In this document: one piece after another, positions 1-9,821 of the stretch
Position numbering within the stretch: position 1 is the stretch's first letter
How the letters are laid out: the number at the start of each line of letters is the position of its first letter
Assembly: GCF_011074885.1 (NCBI RefSeq)
Contig: NC_054687.1
Coordinates: forward strand, 1,326,785 to 1,390,784
Direction of reading: 5' to 3'
Length of the DNA stretch: 64,000 nt
From: Brettanomyces bruxellensis
Lineage: Eukaryota; Ascomycota; Pichiomycetes; Pichiales; Pichiaceae
Notes under the pieces: model-generated
Seen by the model: only the letters and a program-made list of their open reading frames with translations
What the model was told of the DNA's origin: nothing
The model's database searches: none
Translations under genes and position numbers: made by a program

Positions 1-789
1 ATTGTCTAATGGCTCAAGGTGACAGACATGCTTGAAGAAGCAAAGTTACCTTAAAATAAAGCAGTGGATAAATTTCTGACTAATACTAAAAACGTTGAGA
101 TCTGTATTTTTTCCCCTCCCTTATTTTTTTATCACTAATTATTCACCTGCATTTGCTACATGGCTACACCGTTATACCGCGGAAAAAACTTAAATTAAAC
201 AAGCATACGGCCTGCAGTTTAGAAAATTAACCCGATACAGGTACGTGTTTTTTATTTATGCAAAGAAAAAGCACTTCGAGTCCAGACGACCAAGGACATC
301 TGTTAGTCATCAGTATGAGCCAATCAGGGTGGGAAAACGGATGAAGCAGAAAAGAAAAGAAAGAGAAGAGAAGAAGAAGTAGAAGAAAAAAGGTTCTTCC
401 ATGATCACCAGCTCCCAGAAAACCATGTCAACCTTTATCTAAGCTGATCTATTTGATCAGAAAAGCCGACCCATGCCTAAAAATGCAACTGCCGTCCATC
501 CAGGGACCTATCAATAATACTGGCAATGAATATCCAGGCTCTCCAGTTAATCCCAAGTTGCGGGTACGCACTCATCTGCTGATGACGTCACAGTAAAATA
601 AATCATCATAACCCACGCCTAATTGTGGTAAAAGCCAGCATGTTTAATGCTGCATGCTGGACATGACACCTTCCGCAAGCTTTCTGTATTTGTATCCAGC
701 GCAATTATTCCATTCTTTTACATCAAGTAGTTAAAAGTTCGCTTACACGAATAAATGCAGCCCGAGGCAGCATTTCGTACTATCTGACC
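1..789. other. Intergenic, no gene seen
   Basis: No convincing coding region was found on either strand. The stretch lies on the 3' side of HRR25. It holds a purine-rich tract near 350-392 and a palindromic CRE-like octamer at 583-590. The terminus of a gene outside the window could reach in here, but nothing supports it. Confidence 0.5.
583..590. promoter_or_regulatory. CRE/ATF-type palindrome TGACGTCA
   Basis: This is a perfect TGACGTCA octamer, the site bound by CREB/ATF-type bZIP factors (Sko1 or Aca1 in S. cerevisiae). It lies about 200 bp past the 3' end of HRR25, so any target would more likely be a gene to the left of the window. A single octamer can occur by chance. Confidence 0.3.
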
Positions 790-2145
790 TCAAAGCCAAG
801 CTGGATTCACACTCGCTTGCTGGCTTTGCTGAGCACCACTCTGGTCTGCCACTGTTTGGCCTTGATGACCACTTGCCTGTACTTGTTGAGCTGCAACCGG
901 CTTGCTTTGCTGCTGATAGTACATCTGCTGCTGCTGCTGCTGGGTCTGGGGTTGGGTCTGCTGATTATTCGGGTGAGCAACTTGGTATCTTTGCACTCTG
1001 TATGCAGGAATAGCCATGTCTGCTGGATCTGGAACGGCAACTGCCTGGTTCTGTGTTTGCTGCAAAAGGGGCTTAACTGGAGCCCCCGGCTTGTTTGCAT
1101 CCTGATAATACTGCTGCTGGGTCGGTTGGACCTTTTGATGAGTCAACACTTTCTTCTTCTCGTCGGCTTTTCCGTTCTCAGCAGCAGTATTCTTGCCCTG
1201 TATCACTTTCTGCTGCTGTTGTTGCTGCTGTTGTTGCTGCTGTTGCTGCTGATGAAGCTTGTACTTGAACACGGTCCAGTCAAAAATGTAGTCGTACACA
1301 TAATGCTCCTTGACAAACAAGTCCCTGAACAAACGGCGAAGATACATGTAGTCAGGCTTATCCTCGAATCTCAAAGATCTCACATAATTTAGATACTGCG
1401 TAAATTCGATCGGCAAGCCATGGGCAAGAACCTCCGCTGGAATCGACATCTTCTTCTCCAGGATCCTGTCGTATTTCTGCCGCTTGGTTGCAGCCTTGAG
1501 ACCCTGCCAAGGCAAAGATCCCCGGCAGAAATATATGAGCACATATCCAAGAGACTCGAGATCATCACGCCTAGACTGCTCTATTCCCAAGTGGGTATTT
1601 ATTGAAGCGTATCTTGCCGTTCCGGTCAAGTTCTTGTTTTCCCTGTATGGGATGTGCACGTAAGTACGTGGGTCTCTGTACTTTTTTGCCAAGCCAAAGT
1701 CAATAACATTCACCTGAGACCCCTTTTTGCCAATTCCCATGAGGAAATTGTCGGGTTTGATATCTCGGTGAATAAATGAACGTGCATGTATGAACTCTAT
1801 TCGGCAAAGTAGCTGATCTGCCAAAAGTAGAACCGTCTTGTACGAAAACTTCCTGTTGCAGTAACTAAAAAGATCCTCCAACGAAGGTCCAAGGAGATCG
1901 ATCACCATAGCATTGTAGTCACACTCGGTGCCAAACCAGCGGACAAACGGAATGCCCACTCCTCCACAAAGTGCCTTATAAACTTTAGCCTCATATTCTA
2001 ACTGCGGGTGCTTAGCCCTTATGTTCTCCAACTTTATTGCCACTTCTTCTCCTGAAATAATGTTTGTTCCGAGGTATATATCACCGAAAGACCCTGATCC
2101 GATCTTTCGGCCTATTCTGTATTTTCTTCCGACCCTTAAATCCAT
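790..2145 (-). CDS. HRR25: Casein kinase I, Hrr25 type
   Basis: This is a Ser/Thr protein kinase of the CK1 delta/epsilon group, 451 residues. Residues 9 to about 275 form the kinase domain: a glycine loop GSGSFG at 16-21, the ATP lysine K38, the catalytic HRDIKPDN motif and a DFG motif. The CK1-specific GTARYASIN segment stands where other kinases have APE. Yeast Hrr25 acts in DNA repair signalling, ribosome assembly, vesicle traffic and meiotic cohesin cleavage. The C-terminal tail is Q-rich, with a pure run of 14 glutamines, and matches the P/Q-rich tail of Hrr25 rather than the prenylated or palmitoylated tails of Yck1-3. The start is the ATG at 2145. The frame is open 16 codons further but begins with TTG there and lacks kinase homology. 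Confidence 0.93.
   Translation of the reverse strand: MDLRVGRKYRIGRKIGSGSFGDIYLGTNIISGEEVAIKLENIRAKHPQLEYEAKVYKALCGGVGIPFVRWFGTECDYNAMVIDLLGPSLEDLFSYCNRKFSYKTVLLLADQLLCRIEFIHARSFIHRDIKPDNFLMGIGKKGSQVNVIDFGLAKKYRDPRTYVHIPYRENKNLTGTARYASINTHLGIEQSRRDDLESLGYVLIYFCRGSLPWQGLKAATKRQKYDRILEKKMSIPAEVLAHGLPIEFTQYLNYVRSLRFEDKPDYMYLRRLFRDLFVKEHYVYDYIFDWTVFKYKLHQQQQQQQQQQQQQQKVIQGKNTAAENGKADEKKKVLTHQKVQPTQQQYYQDANKPGAPVKPLLQQTQNQAVAVPDPADMAIPAYRVQRYQVAHPNNQQTQPQTQQQQQQMYYQQQSKPVAAQQVQASGHQGQTVADQSGAQQSQQASVNPAWL
1210..1251 (-). repeat. CAG/CAA polyglutamine repeat in HRR25
   Basis: Fourteen consecutive CAG or CAA codons (read on the minus strand) encode 14 glutamines just after the kinase domain. CAG and CAA are mixed, which should slow slippage. 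More Q-rich blocks follow toward the C-terminus. Confidence 0.9.
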
Positions 2146-3157
2146 GTTGGTGCCGGCAGTGAGTGAAACGATAGATTGGCAAAGTAGCGTCAACTAACAA
2201 AGAAGTTTTGAAAAGACTTATCCGTCAGAACCCTAATGTCAAACCTTAGCTCTGAGTACAGTCTTATATGCCAAAGATATCAAAGAGATGTAGTGATCTT
2301 TGATCTCACTTAAATAAAAAAAAATGTCAATATCAAGACTCAAATTAATATAGTTAAGAAGAAGAGAGCGGATGGTTGGAATGAACAAAAATATTGTGTT
2401 GTTACCCAGAAGCGCACAAAACTTGACAAAAAAAAAAAATAGATAGAAGTAAAAGATGCGAGCACATCAATAGCAAAAAAAAAGAAAACCAAGAAAAATA
2501 AAAGTAAAAAAGTGACTTACCTTCTCCCCGTTTAGTCGCGGCGCCAAATCCAGGAAATATTAAACATATTTTTCTGCCGTATAGAGAGCGTACCTACCTG
2601 ATTTAAGCATGCTTTCATGCATCTACATACTTCGGTAGGCCCTTGTGTATGTATCCTCGATATTTGCAAAATGCTTTCTTTCGATGAACTGAGACTCTTA
2701 ATCCCAACACCTTGGCCCTGCTTTCAGTAATATTTGCCATTCTGAGTATTAAACTTTTGCTTGTTTTACTCCTCTTAACTTTTCTTGCTCGAACTATGGT
2801 TATTCTCTCTCGGCGCTTAATCCTAACTCCACCTCACTGTCTTTTTTTCCCTATCTTCAAATTTCCCCCACCTACATTATTATGGTATTACGACATCCCC
2901 AACTGTATAATTTTATTTCATGTATCTTTGTAATTTCTCTATTTATCCACCACAATTATTTCTTTAGATCTCTAAATGGTCATTTCACATAGTTCTCATT
3001 TAATATTACCGCATCTTCCGCCACTCGATGGGATTCACTCATCTACGTACTCATCTACGTATGCTACATCCGTACATTCGCAGATCTCAAACAACTCTAA
3101 AACGATAAATATAGTATAAGGCTTCTTTATGTACAAGCGGCAAAGTCTTTTTTTTAT
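2146..3157. other. Intergenic: HRR25 promoter and MRPL6 3' flank
   Basis: No gene was recognised here. The HRR25 side is A-rich on the plus strand, with poly(A) tracts around 2320-2510 typical of nucleosome-depleted yeast promoters. The MRPL6 side is T- and C-rich. A GTAAGT donor-like sequence occurs on the minus strand near 2519, but no convincing branch point and acceptor pair was found, so a 5'-UTR intron is not claimed. Confidence 0.5.
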
Positions 3158-3832
3158 TCATTTCACTTTCCGGGCTTTTAGCTTAATAGTCTCACCATTC
3201 ATGTATATTCCCTTACCCTTGTATGGTTCGGGAGGATGCATGTTTCTTAATCTGCCCGCAAACTGGTTTAAGCTTTGTTTATTGCATCCTTCCAAAACCA
3301 ATAATGTTGATGTTGGTGTTGAACACTTTATGCCTCGGGGAATAGGTAATCCTTGCATATCACACTTACCGATCTTCATCTTGACCCATTCTTTCCCATC
3401 ATCTTCTTTTTTGACCAGGACCCTATATCCAGTACCTTTAAATCTCAAAACACTCATGTGTCCCTCGGTTACTCCAACAACAGCATTGTTAACAAGTGAT
3501 CTGGATGTTCCCCAGAGTGACTTTTGTAGTTTACTGCCTGGATTGGCCACATTCACGTTAATTTTAGTGTCCTTCCTGTCAATTGTAACAAAATCGGGCA
3601 ATTCTAAGTTCACCGCTCCTTTTGGCCCTTTAACGGTCAACAGCCTACTCAATTTTATTGATTTTGCACCCTTTGGAATCACACGTGGAATCAACATCGT
3701 GTCCTCCTGCAGTTGAACATCATTTGAAATAAAAACTGGACTCGATCCAATATGTGATTTTACTATAGCAGTAGTAGAAAACGAGCGGAAAGCCTGTATC
3801 TGAGATCTGAAAATTACCCTGTTCACAAGCAT
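3158..3832 (-). CDS. MRPL6: Mitochondrial large-subunit ribosomal protein uL6m
   Basis: This is a bacterial L6-type protein of the mitochondrial ribosome, 224 residues; S. cerevisiae Mrpl6 has about 214. The N-terminus is rich in Arg, Ser and Phe without acidic residues, as expected for a mitochondrial presequence. The body shows the two L6 repeats: a VKGPKG motif early, and the C-terminal signature with PEPYKGKGI near the end. The start is the ATG at 3832; the upstream extension begins with GTG. It is divergent from IMP3 across about 325 bp, the same arrangement as YHR147C and YHR148W in S. cerevisiae, which supports both calls. Confidence 0.92.
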   Translation of the reverse strand: MLVNRVIFRSQIQAFRSFSTTAIVKSHIGSSPVFISNDVQLQEDTMLIPRVIPKGAKSIKLSRLLTVKGPKGAVNLELPDFVTIDRKDTKINVNVANPGSKLQKSLWGTSRSLVNNAVVGVTEGHMSVLRFKGTGYRVLVKKEDDGKEWVKMKIGKCDMQGLPIPRGIKCSTPTSTLLVLEGCNKQSLNQFAGRLRNMHPPEPYKGKGIYMNGETIKLKARKVK

Positions 3833-4157
3833 GTTCTTCTCAGTGATATAAACTTTGAAAAATGTAAGTGGCACTATTTTTGAGCACAGGTATTTTTAAC
3901 TGTCCCTGCATAATGGAAATGCAGCCTGTAAAGGCTCTATCTTAAAAAAAAAAGCACATGAAGCCCAGAAGGAAAATTAACCAGCATCAAGACTAAAAGT
4001 GTGTAGGGATGTGCAGAGCTCTAAATTATTTTATTTTTTCATCCTTTTTTGTGTTATCCAAATAAATTTTCACTCTACATCGTTATCACACTACATGAAA
4101 CCATCAAGCACTTTAATTCTACGATAATATTAACCCCTCATCCATATAAACAGCAAA
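3833..4157. other. Shared divergent promoter MRPL6/IMP3
   Basis: This is a 325 bp AT-rich region between divergent starts with poly(A/T) tracts. No specific factor site is claimed. Confidence 0.5.
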
Positions 4158-4709
4158 ATGCCAAGAAAACTTAAATTCCATGAGCAGAAGCTCTTAAAGA
4201 AAGTGAACTTCCTAGAATGGAAGCAGGACCAAGGACACAGAGATGCTGCGGTTATGAGCACATACCATTTGCAGAATAGAGAAGAATATCACAGATACAA
4301 TAAACTATGTGGGCAGGTCCGCAAACTTGCGAGAAAGCTCGCATTGCTCTCGCCTCAGGATCCATACCGGATAAAGCACGAACAGCTTTTATTGGACAAA
4401 CTCTATAGGATGGGTGTTTTGCCAACTACTTCAAAGATTTCTGATCTCGAAAACAAGGTCACGGTAAGCGCGTTTTGCAGAAGAAGAATAGCTGTTGTGA
4501 TGTGCCGGTTGAAAATGGCACAGAATGTGTCTGATGCAGTGAAATTTGTTGAACAAGGACATGTTAGAGTTGGTCCAGATGTTATAACAGATGCTGCATT
4601 TCTTGTAACACGGAATATGGAAGACTATTTGACTTGGGTTGACAATAGCAAGATCAAGCGGAATGTCCTCAAATACAAGAATAAGCTTGACGATTTCAAT
4701 CTCGTCTGA
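4158..4709 (+). CDS. IMP3: U3 snoRNP protein Imp3
   Basis: This is a component of the SSU processome that binds U3 snoRNA and helps it pair with the pre-rRNA. It is 183 residues, the same length as S. cerevisiae Imp3. The N-terminal block with EQKLLKKVNFLEWKQDQGHR is nearly identical to the yeast protein. An S4-type RNA-binding domain lies in the C-terminal half, around the RRRIAVVMCRLKMAQ and VEQGHVRVGP segments. The gene has one exon and starts at the first ATG. It acts in the nucleolus. Its divergent neighbour MRPL6 is conserved. Confidence 0.97.
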   Translation: MPRKLKFHEQKLLKKVNFLEWKQDQGHRDAAVMSTYHLQNREEYHRYNKLCGQVRKLARKLALLSPQDPYRIKHEQLLLDKLYRMGVLPTTSKISDLENKVTVSAFCRRRIAVVMCRLKMAQNVSDAVKFVEQGHVRVGPDVITDAAFLVTRNMEDYLTWVDNSKIKRNVLKYKNKLDDFNLV

Positions 4710-5264
4710 TTGCTTTGCATTCTGCTGTCATTTTGTAAACTTCTAATGTTCATCTATTCACAAGAGCTTCTTTAAGTTTCATATATGTTATTTCATTTTA
4801 TAGCATGGGTAATAATAGATTTAATGATATTTTGATAAGAAGCAGGTGTGGGTATCCGTTACATGAGTTTTGATCTAACCTATGGGTTGGATTATTTTTT
4901 CGCTTACTACATAGATTAATAATAATAAGAAAATGATTAAGTTTATTATATCCAGTACCTCAGTACCTGTAGTTATCGGTCCAAAAGTCCTCGCGCTATC
5001 TTTTCGATCAGCATTTTTTTTTTTTTTTTCGCACAATTTCGCAATCCCCGAACAAGCCCACTAATCCAATATCTTAAAGAACTACAAATTTAAGCATATT
5101 ATTGTTCGGAAATTGAAGGATCGTTTCGGGAATTAATTAGCTCATCATAAATAGTTGCATTTTCCCACATTTATTCTTTCTAAAATATTTCTGTTTCCTT
5201 TCCTCCCCTGCAACCCATTTTTAATAATTGCTGAAATTTAGAGGCGTCTCACAATTCTCCAGAA
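4710..5264. other. Intergenic, no gene seen
   Basis: This is AT-rich DNA between two plus-strand genes, with a T tract near 5017-5030. No gene, RNA or repeat was recognised. Confidence 0.5.
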
Positions 5265-6101
5265 ATGCTTTTCACCAAAGCTTTGACCTTGCTTAGTGTA
5301 GTCAGCTGTGTGCTTGCAGCTCCCGGATCAATCCCGAAATTCATAGATGAGTACGAGAATCAAAAACCAATAAGTTCGGACGAGTTTGAAAATGGAGACT
5401 TTTCGGGAACGTTACGGACATACAAAGTGAAGGCACCGGAGAGATATGGATGTGAAGGAATGATGAGAGAAGGACAAGAACGCTATCAAGTTGCCAGTCT
5501 ACAGCTTAGGTTAAAACAGTTTGACAAGGATGGAAACTTGGTGAAGGTGAAGGTTAAGGAAGATATATTTGCACTCGAGCCAGCCTCTCTATCTGACATG
5601 ACGAGTGTGAATGAGTCCTTGATGGATGAAATGGATCAGGAGTTTGATTTACAGGTTGATGATGAAAAAGAGGAGGCTATAGTTGCCCGTCCTGTGAAAG
5701 AGATGAGCAGAATCGAGTATTACGAAGGTGGAGAGAAGGTGAAGGCACGGGCTGGCAGGCGTCATTGTCACATGCCTGCTGCCGTGGAAAACTCGGTGTT
5801 GGTTCCAGGCCGTATTTTGGCTGTTAAGCTTATTGGAAAGGGTGATCATGACGATGGATCGGGTGAAGCTTATTCGATCTTCTTGAAGAACGATCTTCAG
5901 AAACTAGACACGCCACTTCCAAAGAAGCACGGTGTCAGTGATTCAGCTCAGATAGCCATATGGCTCACAGTGACTGCATTATTTGTTGCTGTTTTAGCCT
6001 ATGGAGTTGTCGTTTTTGTCAAAAGAATGACTTCTGCTTCTCACGATTACATCAAAGTGAGCCAGAAAGAGCAGATGGTTCAGGAAAAAGCCACAAAATG
6101 A
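5265..6101 (+). CDS. Type I membrane protein of the secretory pathway
   Basis: The protein has 278 residues. The first ~19 form a signal peptide ending at an AAPG-like site. A lumenal domain of about 220 residues follows, with an acidic insert in the middle (MDEMDQEFDLQ region). One hydrophobic span (residues ~225-250) and a short basic and polar cytosolic tail complete it. This layout resembles Emc10 of the ER membrane protein complex, which has a signal peptide, a beta-rich lumenal domain and a C-terminal anchor. I cannot confirm that family from sequence alone, so no symbol is given. The start is the first ATG in frame and gives a clean signal peptide. The gene stands between IMP3 and HFD1, both on the same strand. 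Confidence 0.8.
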   Translation: MLFTKALTLLSVVSCVLAAPGSIPKFIDEYENQKPISSDEFENGDFSGTLRTYKVKAPERYGCEGMMREGQERYQVASLQLRLKQFDKDGNLVKVKVKEDIFALEPASLSDMTSVNESLMDEMDQEFDLQVDDEKEEAIVARPVKEMSRIEYYEGGEKVKARAGRRHCHMPAAVENSVLVPGRILAVKLIGKGDHDDGSGEAYSIFLKNDLQKLDTPLPKKHGVSDSAQIAIWLTVTALFVAVLAYGVVVFVKRMTSASHDYIKVSQKEQMVQEKATK

Positions 6102-6667
6102 ATCCTTTCTGGATCATTTGTTTATTTCCTTTGTTCTTTTTATATTGATTCTTTATGGTGATGGGTACCGCTGATATTTATATCCATTCTAACGCGTTTT
6201 TCAGGTAGCTTTTTTGTTGTAGTGTTTTGGTAGTTAAGCATTAAGCAATAATTCATTTTACCTTAGTTCCCTGTTTTTTAAAAGATTCGGGACCAAATTT
6301 AATCCTGCATTTCGCATTTAAAATATTATGGCGCTAATGGGTATGATCGATGCCTGTCATTCATATTTTTACCACTGTCTACCTTTATCCGGAAATCTTT
6401 TTTTTTACCGAGCTTACCACTATTCCCGCGTTATTTTAACTTCCTAATTTTACTTGCTGATTCACCTATTAATCTTTTTTCGAATATAAAATCACACTCA
6501 CTCCCCCGCATTCCTCGCCATAAGTTTCAACCAATATTTCCCATAAGCGAGGTTTCAATCCGTTCCGCTTTTGCATAAATTGGAATTGAATTATCGTGTT
6601 TATAATTGGCGGACATCACATCAATTCAGCATTACAACAAACACAATTCACTGCGAATACTACGAAA
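6102..6667. other. Intergenic: HFD1 promoter
   Basis: No gene was seen. The stretch holds T-rich tracts and a CT-rich run shortly before HFD1. The HFD1 frame is open upstream of its ATG from about 6596, but that extension begins with GTG. Confidence 0.5.
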
Positions 6668-8185
6668 ATGGCCACATTGGATAACATCAACCCCCCACTA
6701 AAAGAAATACCTTCCATCATTGATGATCTCAGAGACTCATTTCTCAAAGTGCCAATTCGCCGGCAGTCAGACTTGCGTAAGGATCTCCATTCAATCAGAA
6801 AAGCTCTTGTTGATGACAGAGAAGCACTAGCCAAAGCACTCTATCAGGATTTCCACCGATCAGTGCAGGAGACGTTTGTTTTGGAGTACGAATGTGTAAT
6901 AGGGGAAATTGATTATCTCTCGCGCCATCTTGGATCATTGCTTAAAGAGGATAAAGTTGATGAAAAAGGAGCTTTATTTTCAACTGTGAAGGCAAATGTT
7001 GAAAAAATACCGCTAGGCATAATTCTTATCGTGACTCCATTCAACTATCCGTTGATCCTCAGTATGAGTCCTGTGATTGGTGCATTGGCAGCCGGAAACA
7101 GTGTTGCACTCAAGCTTCCATATGATAAATGCCCAAGGTTCTGTGTGCAGCTCACCAAGACCCTTTTACAAACCGGTCTCTGCCCAAGAAGATTGGCTGT
7201 GTTCAATGGAGGAATTCCTGAGTCAAGTGCACTTATGGATCAGCATTTCGACAAAATCGTGTTTACCGGGTCTGGTCGTACCGGCAGGATTGTGCTAGAG
7301 AAGGCCGCTAAGCATTTGACACCTGTAGTTCTCGAGTTGGGCGGAAAATCGCCAACTTTCCTCACTTCCAAGTGCAACAACATGGAAAAAGCCATCAGGA
7401 GGATTTTGTGGGGTAAATTTGCCAATGCGGGACAGACTTGCGTAGCTCCGGACTACCTTCTTGTTGAGGACAAGGTTTACAATGAGGCAATTGTGGCAAT
7501 CAAGAAGATCTACAAGGAGTTATTCCCTGTGGTGTCTCCAGATACAGATTTCACGCATGTAGTTGATGATAGATCCTTCGAGAGGCTTACCGGATACCTT
7601 GCCCACACAAGCGGGGGCATCATTCTTGGTGGAAAAGCTGATCCTTCAACCAGATTTATTGAGCCTACCGTTGTGGATGGTGTTGATTTGACGGATGCAC
7701 TTATGAAGGAAGAGCTTTTCGGACCAATTCTTCCTATTGTCCGTTACTCGAACCTCTTCAAAGTGGTGAACACTATAAGAACAACGCCCGGACTCCAAAC
7801 ACCGTTGGCCTTGTACATTTTCAGCGATTCTAATGCTGAGCGTGAAATTATCCGGACAATAAACTCCGGCGGCCTCTGCATAAATGAAACTTTGATGCAT
7901 GCTGGTTGCTACGCTACTCCGTTTGGTGGTGTTGGTTCATCTGGATGCGGAAATTACCATGGTAAATACTCTATTAAGACGTTTACACACGAAAGAGTGG
8001 TCATGGAGCAGCCTTATTGGGCAGAGTCTCTTATTAAGCTTCGGTATCCTCCATATGCTTTTTCAAAGATTAACTTGTCTTTAAGACTTGCACAGATTCC
8101 ACCGATGCCAAACCTAACGTTCTGGGATGTTTTCCCATATATCATAATATTGACCATCGGTGTTATGATTGGTCGCTCACTATAG
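6668..8185 (+). CDS. HFD1: Fatty aldehyde dehydrogenase Hfd1
   Basis: This is a class 3-type aldehyde dehydrogenase of 505 residues. It oxidises long-chain aldehydes such as hexadecenal from sphingosine-1-phosphate breakdown. The yeast enzyme also makes 4-hydroxybenzoate for coenzyme Q. Visible motifs are the catalytic cysteine C258 in GQTCVAP and the general base E223 in LELGGKSP, with the cofactor-binding segment FTGSGRTG before it. The last ~20 residues are hydrophobic and end in a short Arg-Ser tail, a tail anchor as in fungal Hfd1 and mammalian ALDH3A2, so it sits on lipid droplets, ER or outer mitochondrial membrane. The start is the ATG at 6668. Confidence 0.95.
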   Translation: MATLDNINPPLKEIPSIIDDLRDSFLKVPIRRQSDLRKDLHSIRKALVDDREALAKALYQDFHRSVQETFVLEYECVIGEIDYLSRHLGSLLKEDKVDEKGALFSTVKANVEKIPLGIILIVTPFNYPLILSMSPVIGALAAGNSVALKLPYDKCPRFCVQLTKTLLQTGLCPRRLAVFNGGIPESSALMDQHFDKIVFTGSGRTGRIVLEKAAKHLTPVVLELGGKSPTFLTSKCNNMEKAIRRILWGKFANAGQTCVAPDYLLVEDKVYNEAIVAIKKIYKELFPVVSPDTDFTHVVDDRSFERLTGYLAHTSGGIILGGKADPSTRFIEPTVVDGVDLTDALMKEELFGPILPIVRYSNLFKVVNTIRTTPGLQTPLALYIFSDSNAEREIIRTINSGGLCINETLMHAGCYATPFGGVGSSGCGNYHGKYSIKTFTHERVVMEQPYWAESLIKLRYPPYAFSKINLSLRLAQIPPMPNLTFWDVFPYIIILTIGVMIGRSL

Positions 8186-8387
8186 ACTGGCTATATGTAA
8201 AGTCTATAGAATTAGCCTTTAACTTCATTCTGCTTTTTTCCTTCAATTTTTACTTGTTCGCTGTTTTTTTGCCGGTTGTAGTTCGGTTAGCATCTTTGTA
8301 GTTTTCAGCGTTTTCAAACTGTCCCTCGACAGTTACCTTACTTCAAGTTTGCAGTTTAATTGTGTCTTTTTTCTCACTTCCACTTGG

Positions 8388-9008
8388 TTAAATGTCTGAC
8401 ATCTCAACATCTTCATGCTCTTTCTTCACATTTGGTTGCATTTCAGTATCACCATATCCATATGCCTCCACGTTTTGCGTTTCCTGCCCAATCTCATTCT
8501 GATCTTTCTCTTTCTCCACCTTTACTTGTGTGCTGTCAATTGCTTTATGCTCCTCACCTATAGTTTCACTTTTAACTATATTATCCAGTAACTTCTCATC
8601 CTTTTCTTTCGTTTCATCATTTCCATCCTTTTCACTTGTGCTTTCCACCCCAACCAACTTATTGAGCTCATTTAGTTCTTCCTTGATTTTTGATCCATTC
8701 ACCCATGAGGCCTTCTTATCAATCTGTGCTGGTAGCATAATAAAGCCATCATTTCTCCCATTATTTTTCATCGCATCCGATAAAAACTTGATCTCCCGCC
8801 TGAAATGTGTTGCAGTATAACTCAAATCTTCATAGCACTTCCCAGTATTCTTTTCAAACAATTCAATTTGATCCTTTTCGCCTGTCTGCTTGGCCAATTG
8901 TAATGCTGATATAGCTTTGGACATATTTCCTAGAAATGACACTATTCGGGTGTCAATTTCATGGAGTGATTCCAATCTTTCCTGAACATACGATTTCTGT
9001 TCTGACAT
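8388..9008 (-). CDS. MED11: Mediator head subunit Med11
   Basis: This is a subunit of the Mediator head module that pairs with Med22 in a four-helix bundle and contacts TFIIH and RNA polymerase II. It has 206 residues. The N-terminus has the diagnostic YVQERLESLHEIDTRI segment, then amphipathic helices to about residue 115. It is longer than S. cerevisiae Med11 (~115 residues) because of an acidic, Lys/Glu-rich C-terminal extension that looks disordered. The start is the ATG at 9008; an extension upstream starts with TTG. It is convergent with HFD1; both are YMR genes in S. cerevisiae (YMR112C and YMR110C). Confidence 0.88.
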   Translation of the reverse strand: MSEQKSYVQERLESLHEIDTRIVSFLGNMSKAISALQLAKQTGEKDQIELFEKNTGKCYEDLSYTATHFRREIKFLSDAMKNNGRNDGFIMLPAQIDKKASWVNGSKIKEELNELNKLVGVESTSEKDGNDETKEKDEKLLDNIVKSETIGEEHKAIDSTQVKVEKEKDQNEIGQETQNVEAYGYGDTEMQPNVKKEHEDVEMSDI

Positions 9009-9821
9009 CGTGAAAATACAAATAAGACACAATTTCCTAGTCGTAAGTATCGAAATGGCCTCCCCTGTCAAATGCCAATCCAGATATGTTTACCTAGGTT
9101 TAGCGTATCATGTTCAATTGATGAATCTGTTCCGGCCATCTGATTATGTAAGCAGATCAGCATTTCGATATTTTTGTTTTGTCACGTGATTCATGTAAGG
9201 GTATTTTGCCCTATCTTAAAAAATGCCACCCATACACCTCAGAATGCCTTATTTTAAAGGTCGCGATTAATCTCGTCCAGGTAGCCGTAGCATTTTTTTT
9301 GGCAGAAATCGGCTTGCCTCCGAGTGTAGCGGTATTACCAGGGATTATCCACCGGGGAGAAGATGTGCAAGAAGACATATATTAAAGGATGAATCAATGA
9401 TGAGGCAACAAAAGCATATAAAGAGGACTTAAGTGTATGTTCAAATCAACTCATACAGAATTACACATATCCTCTTTTCCAAAGTGTGATGTAATATCCT
9501 ATTTATGATGTATTTCTTTGGCGTACGACTACCTCATCTCCCAGCTTTAATCAGTAAACCTTGCCCAAATCAGCAGTGTATTTGAACATTTCGAGGCAGA
9601 GAAAAAAAAAAAAAAAGACGCTGAAAAATCGTGCTCATAAAAATTTTCCCCTATTTTTTTTTTTTCAGACTTCCTGGGAGCGCTGGCCGATACAGTTTTT
9701 TGGGGTGAAATAGTTCCATCACTTACTTGTGTCTTAACGATTAGTTGAAGTTAAAAGAATTAACAGCAAGTTTGATTCGACTCCATACTAGAAGGATTTG
9801 CATATTACAGATTGAATCATC
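9009..9821. other. Divergent intergenic: MED11 and ASC1 promoters
   Basis: No gene was seen. The stretch holds a CACGTG E-box (Cbf1-type) near 9183 and long A and T tracts around 9601-9666, as expected before a highly expressed gene such as ASC1. A 68-codon open frame at 9179-9385 has no recognisable features. Confidence 0.5.

Noticed and set aside
2146..2193. Upstream extension of HRR25 and similar extensions of MRPL6, HFD1, MED11, XRS2, ALO1, RAD10 and beta-mannosidase
   Set aside because: These begin with GTG or TTG. Each gene has an ATG at the place where family similarity starts.
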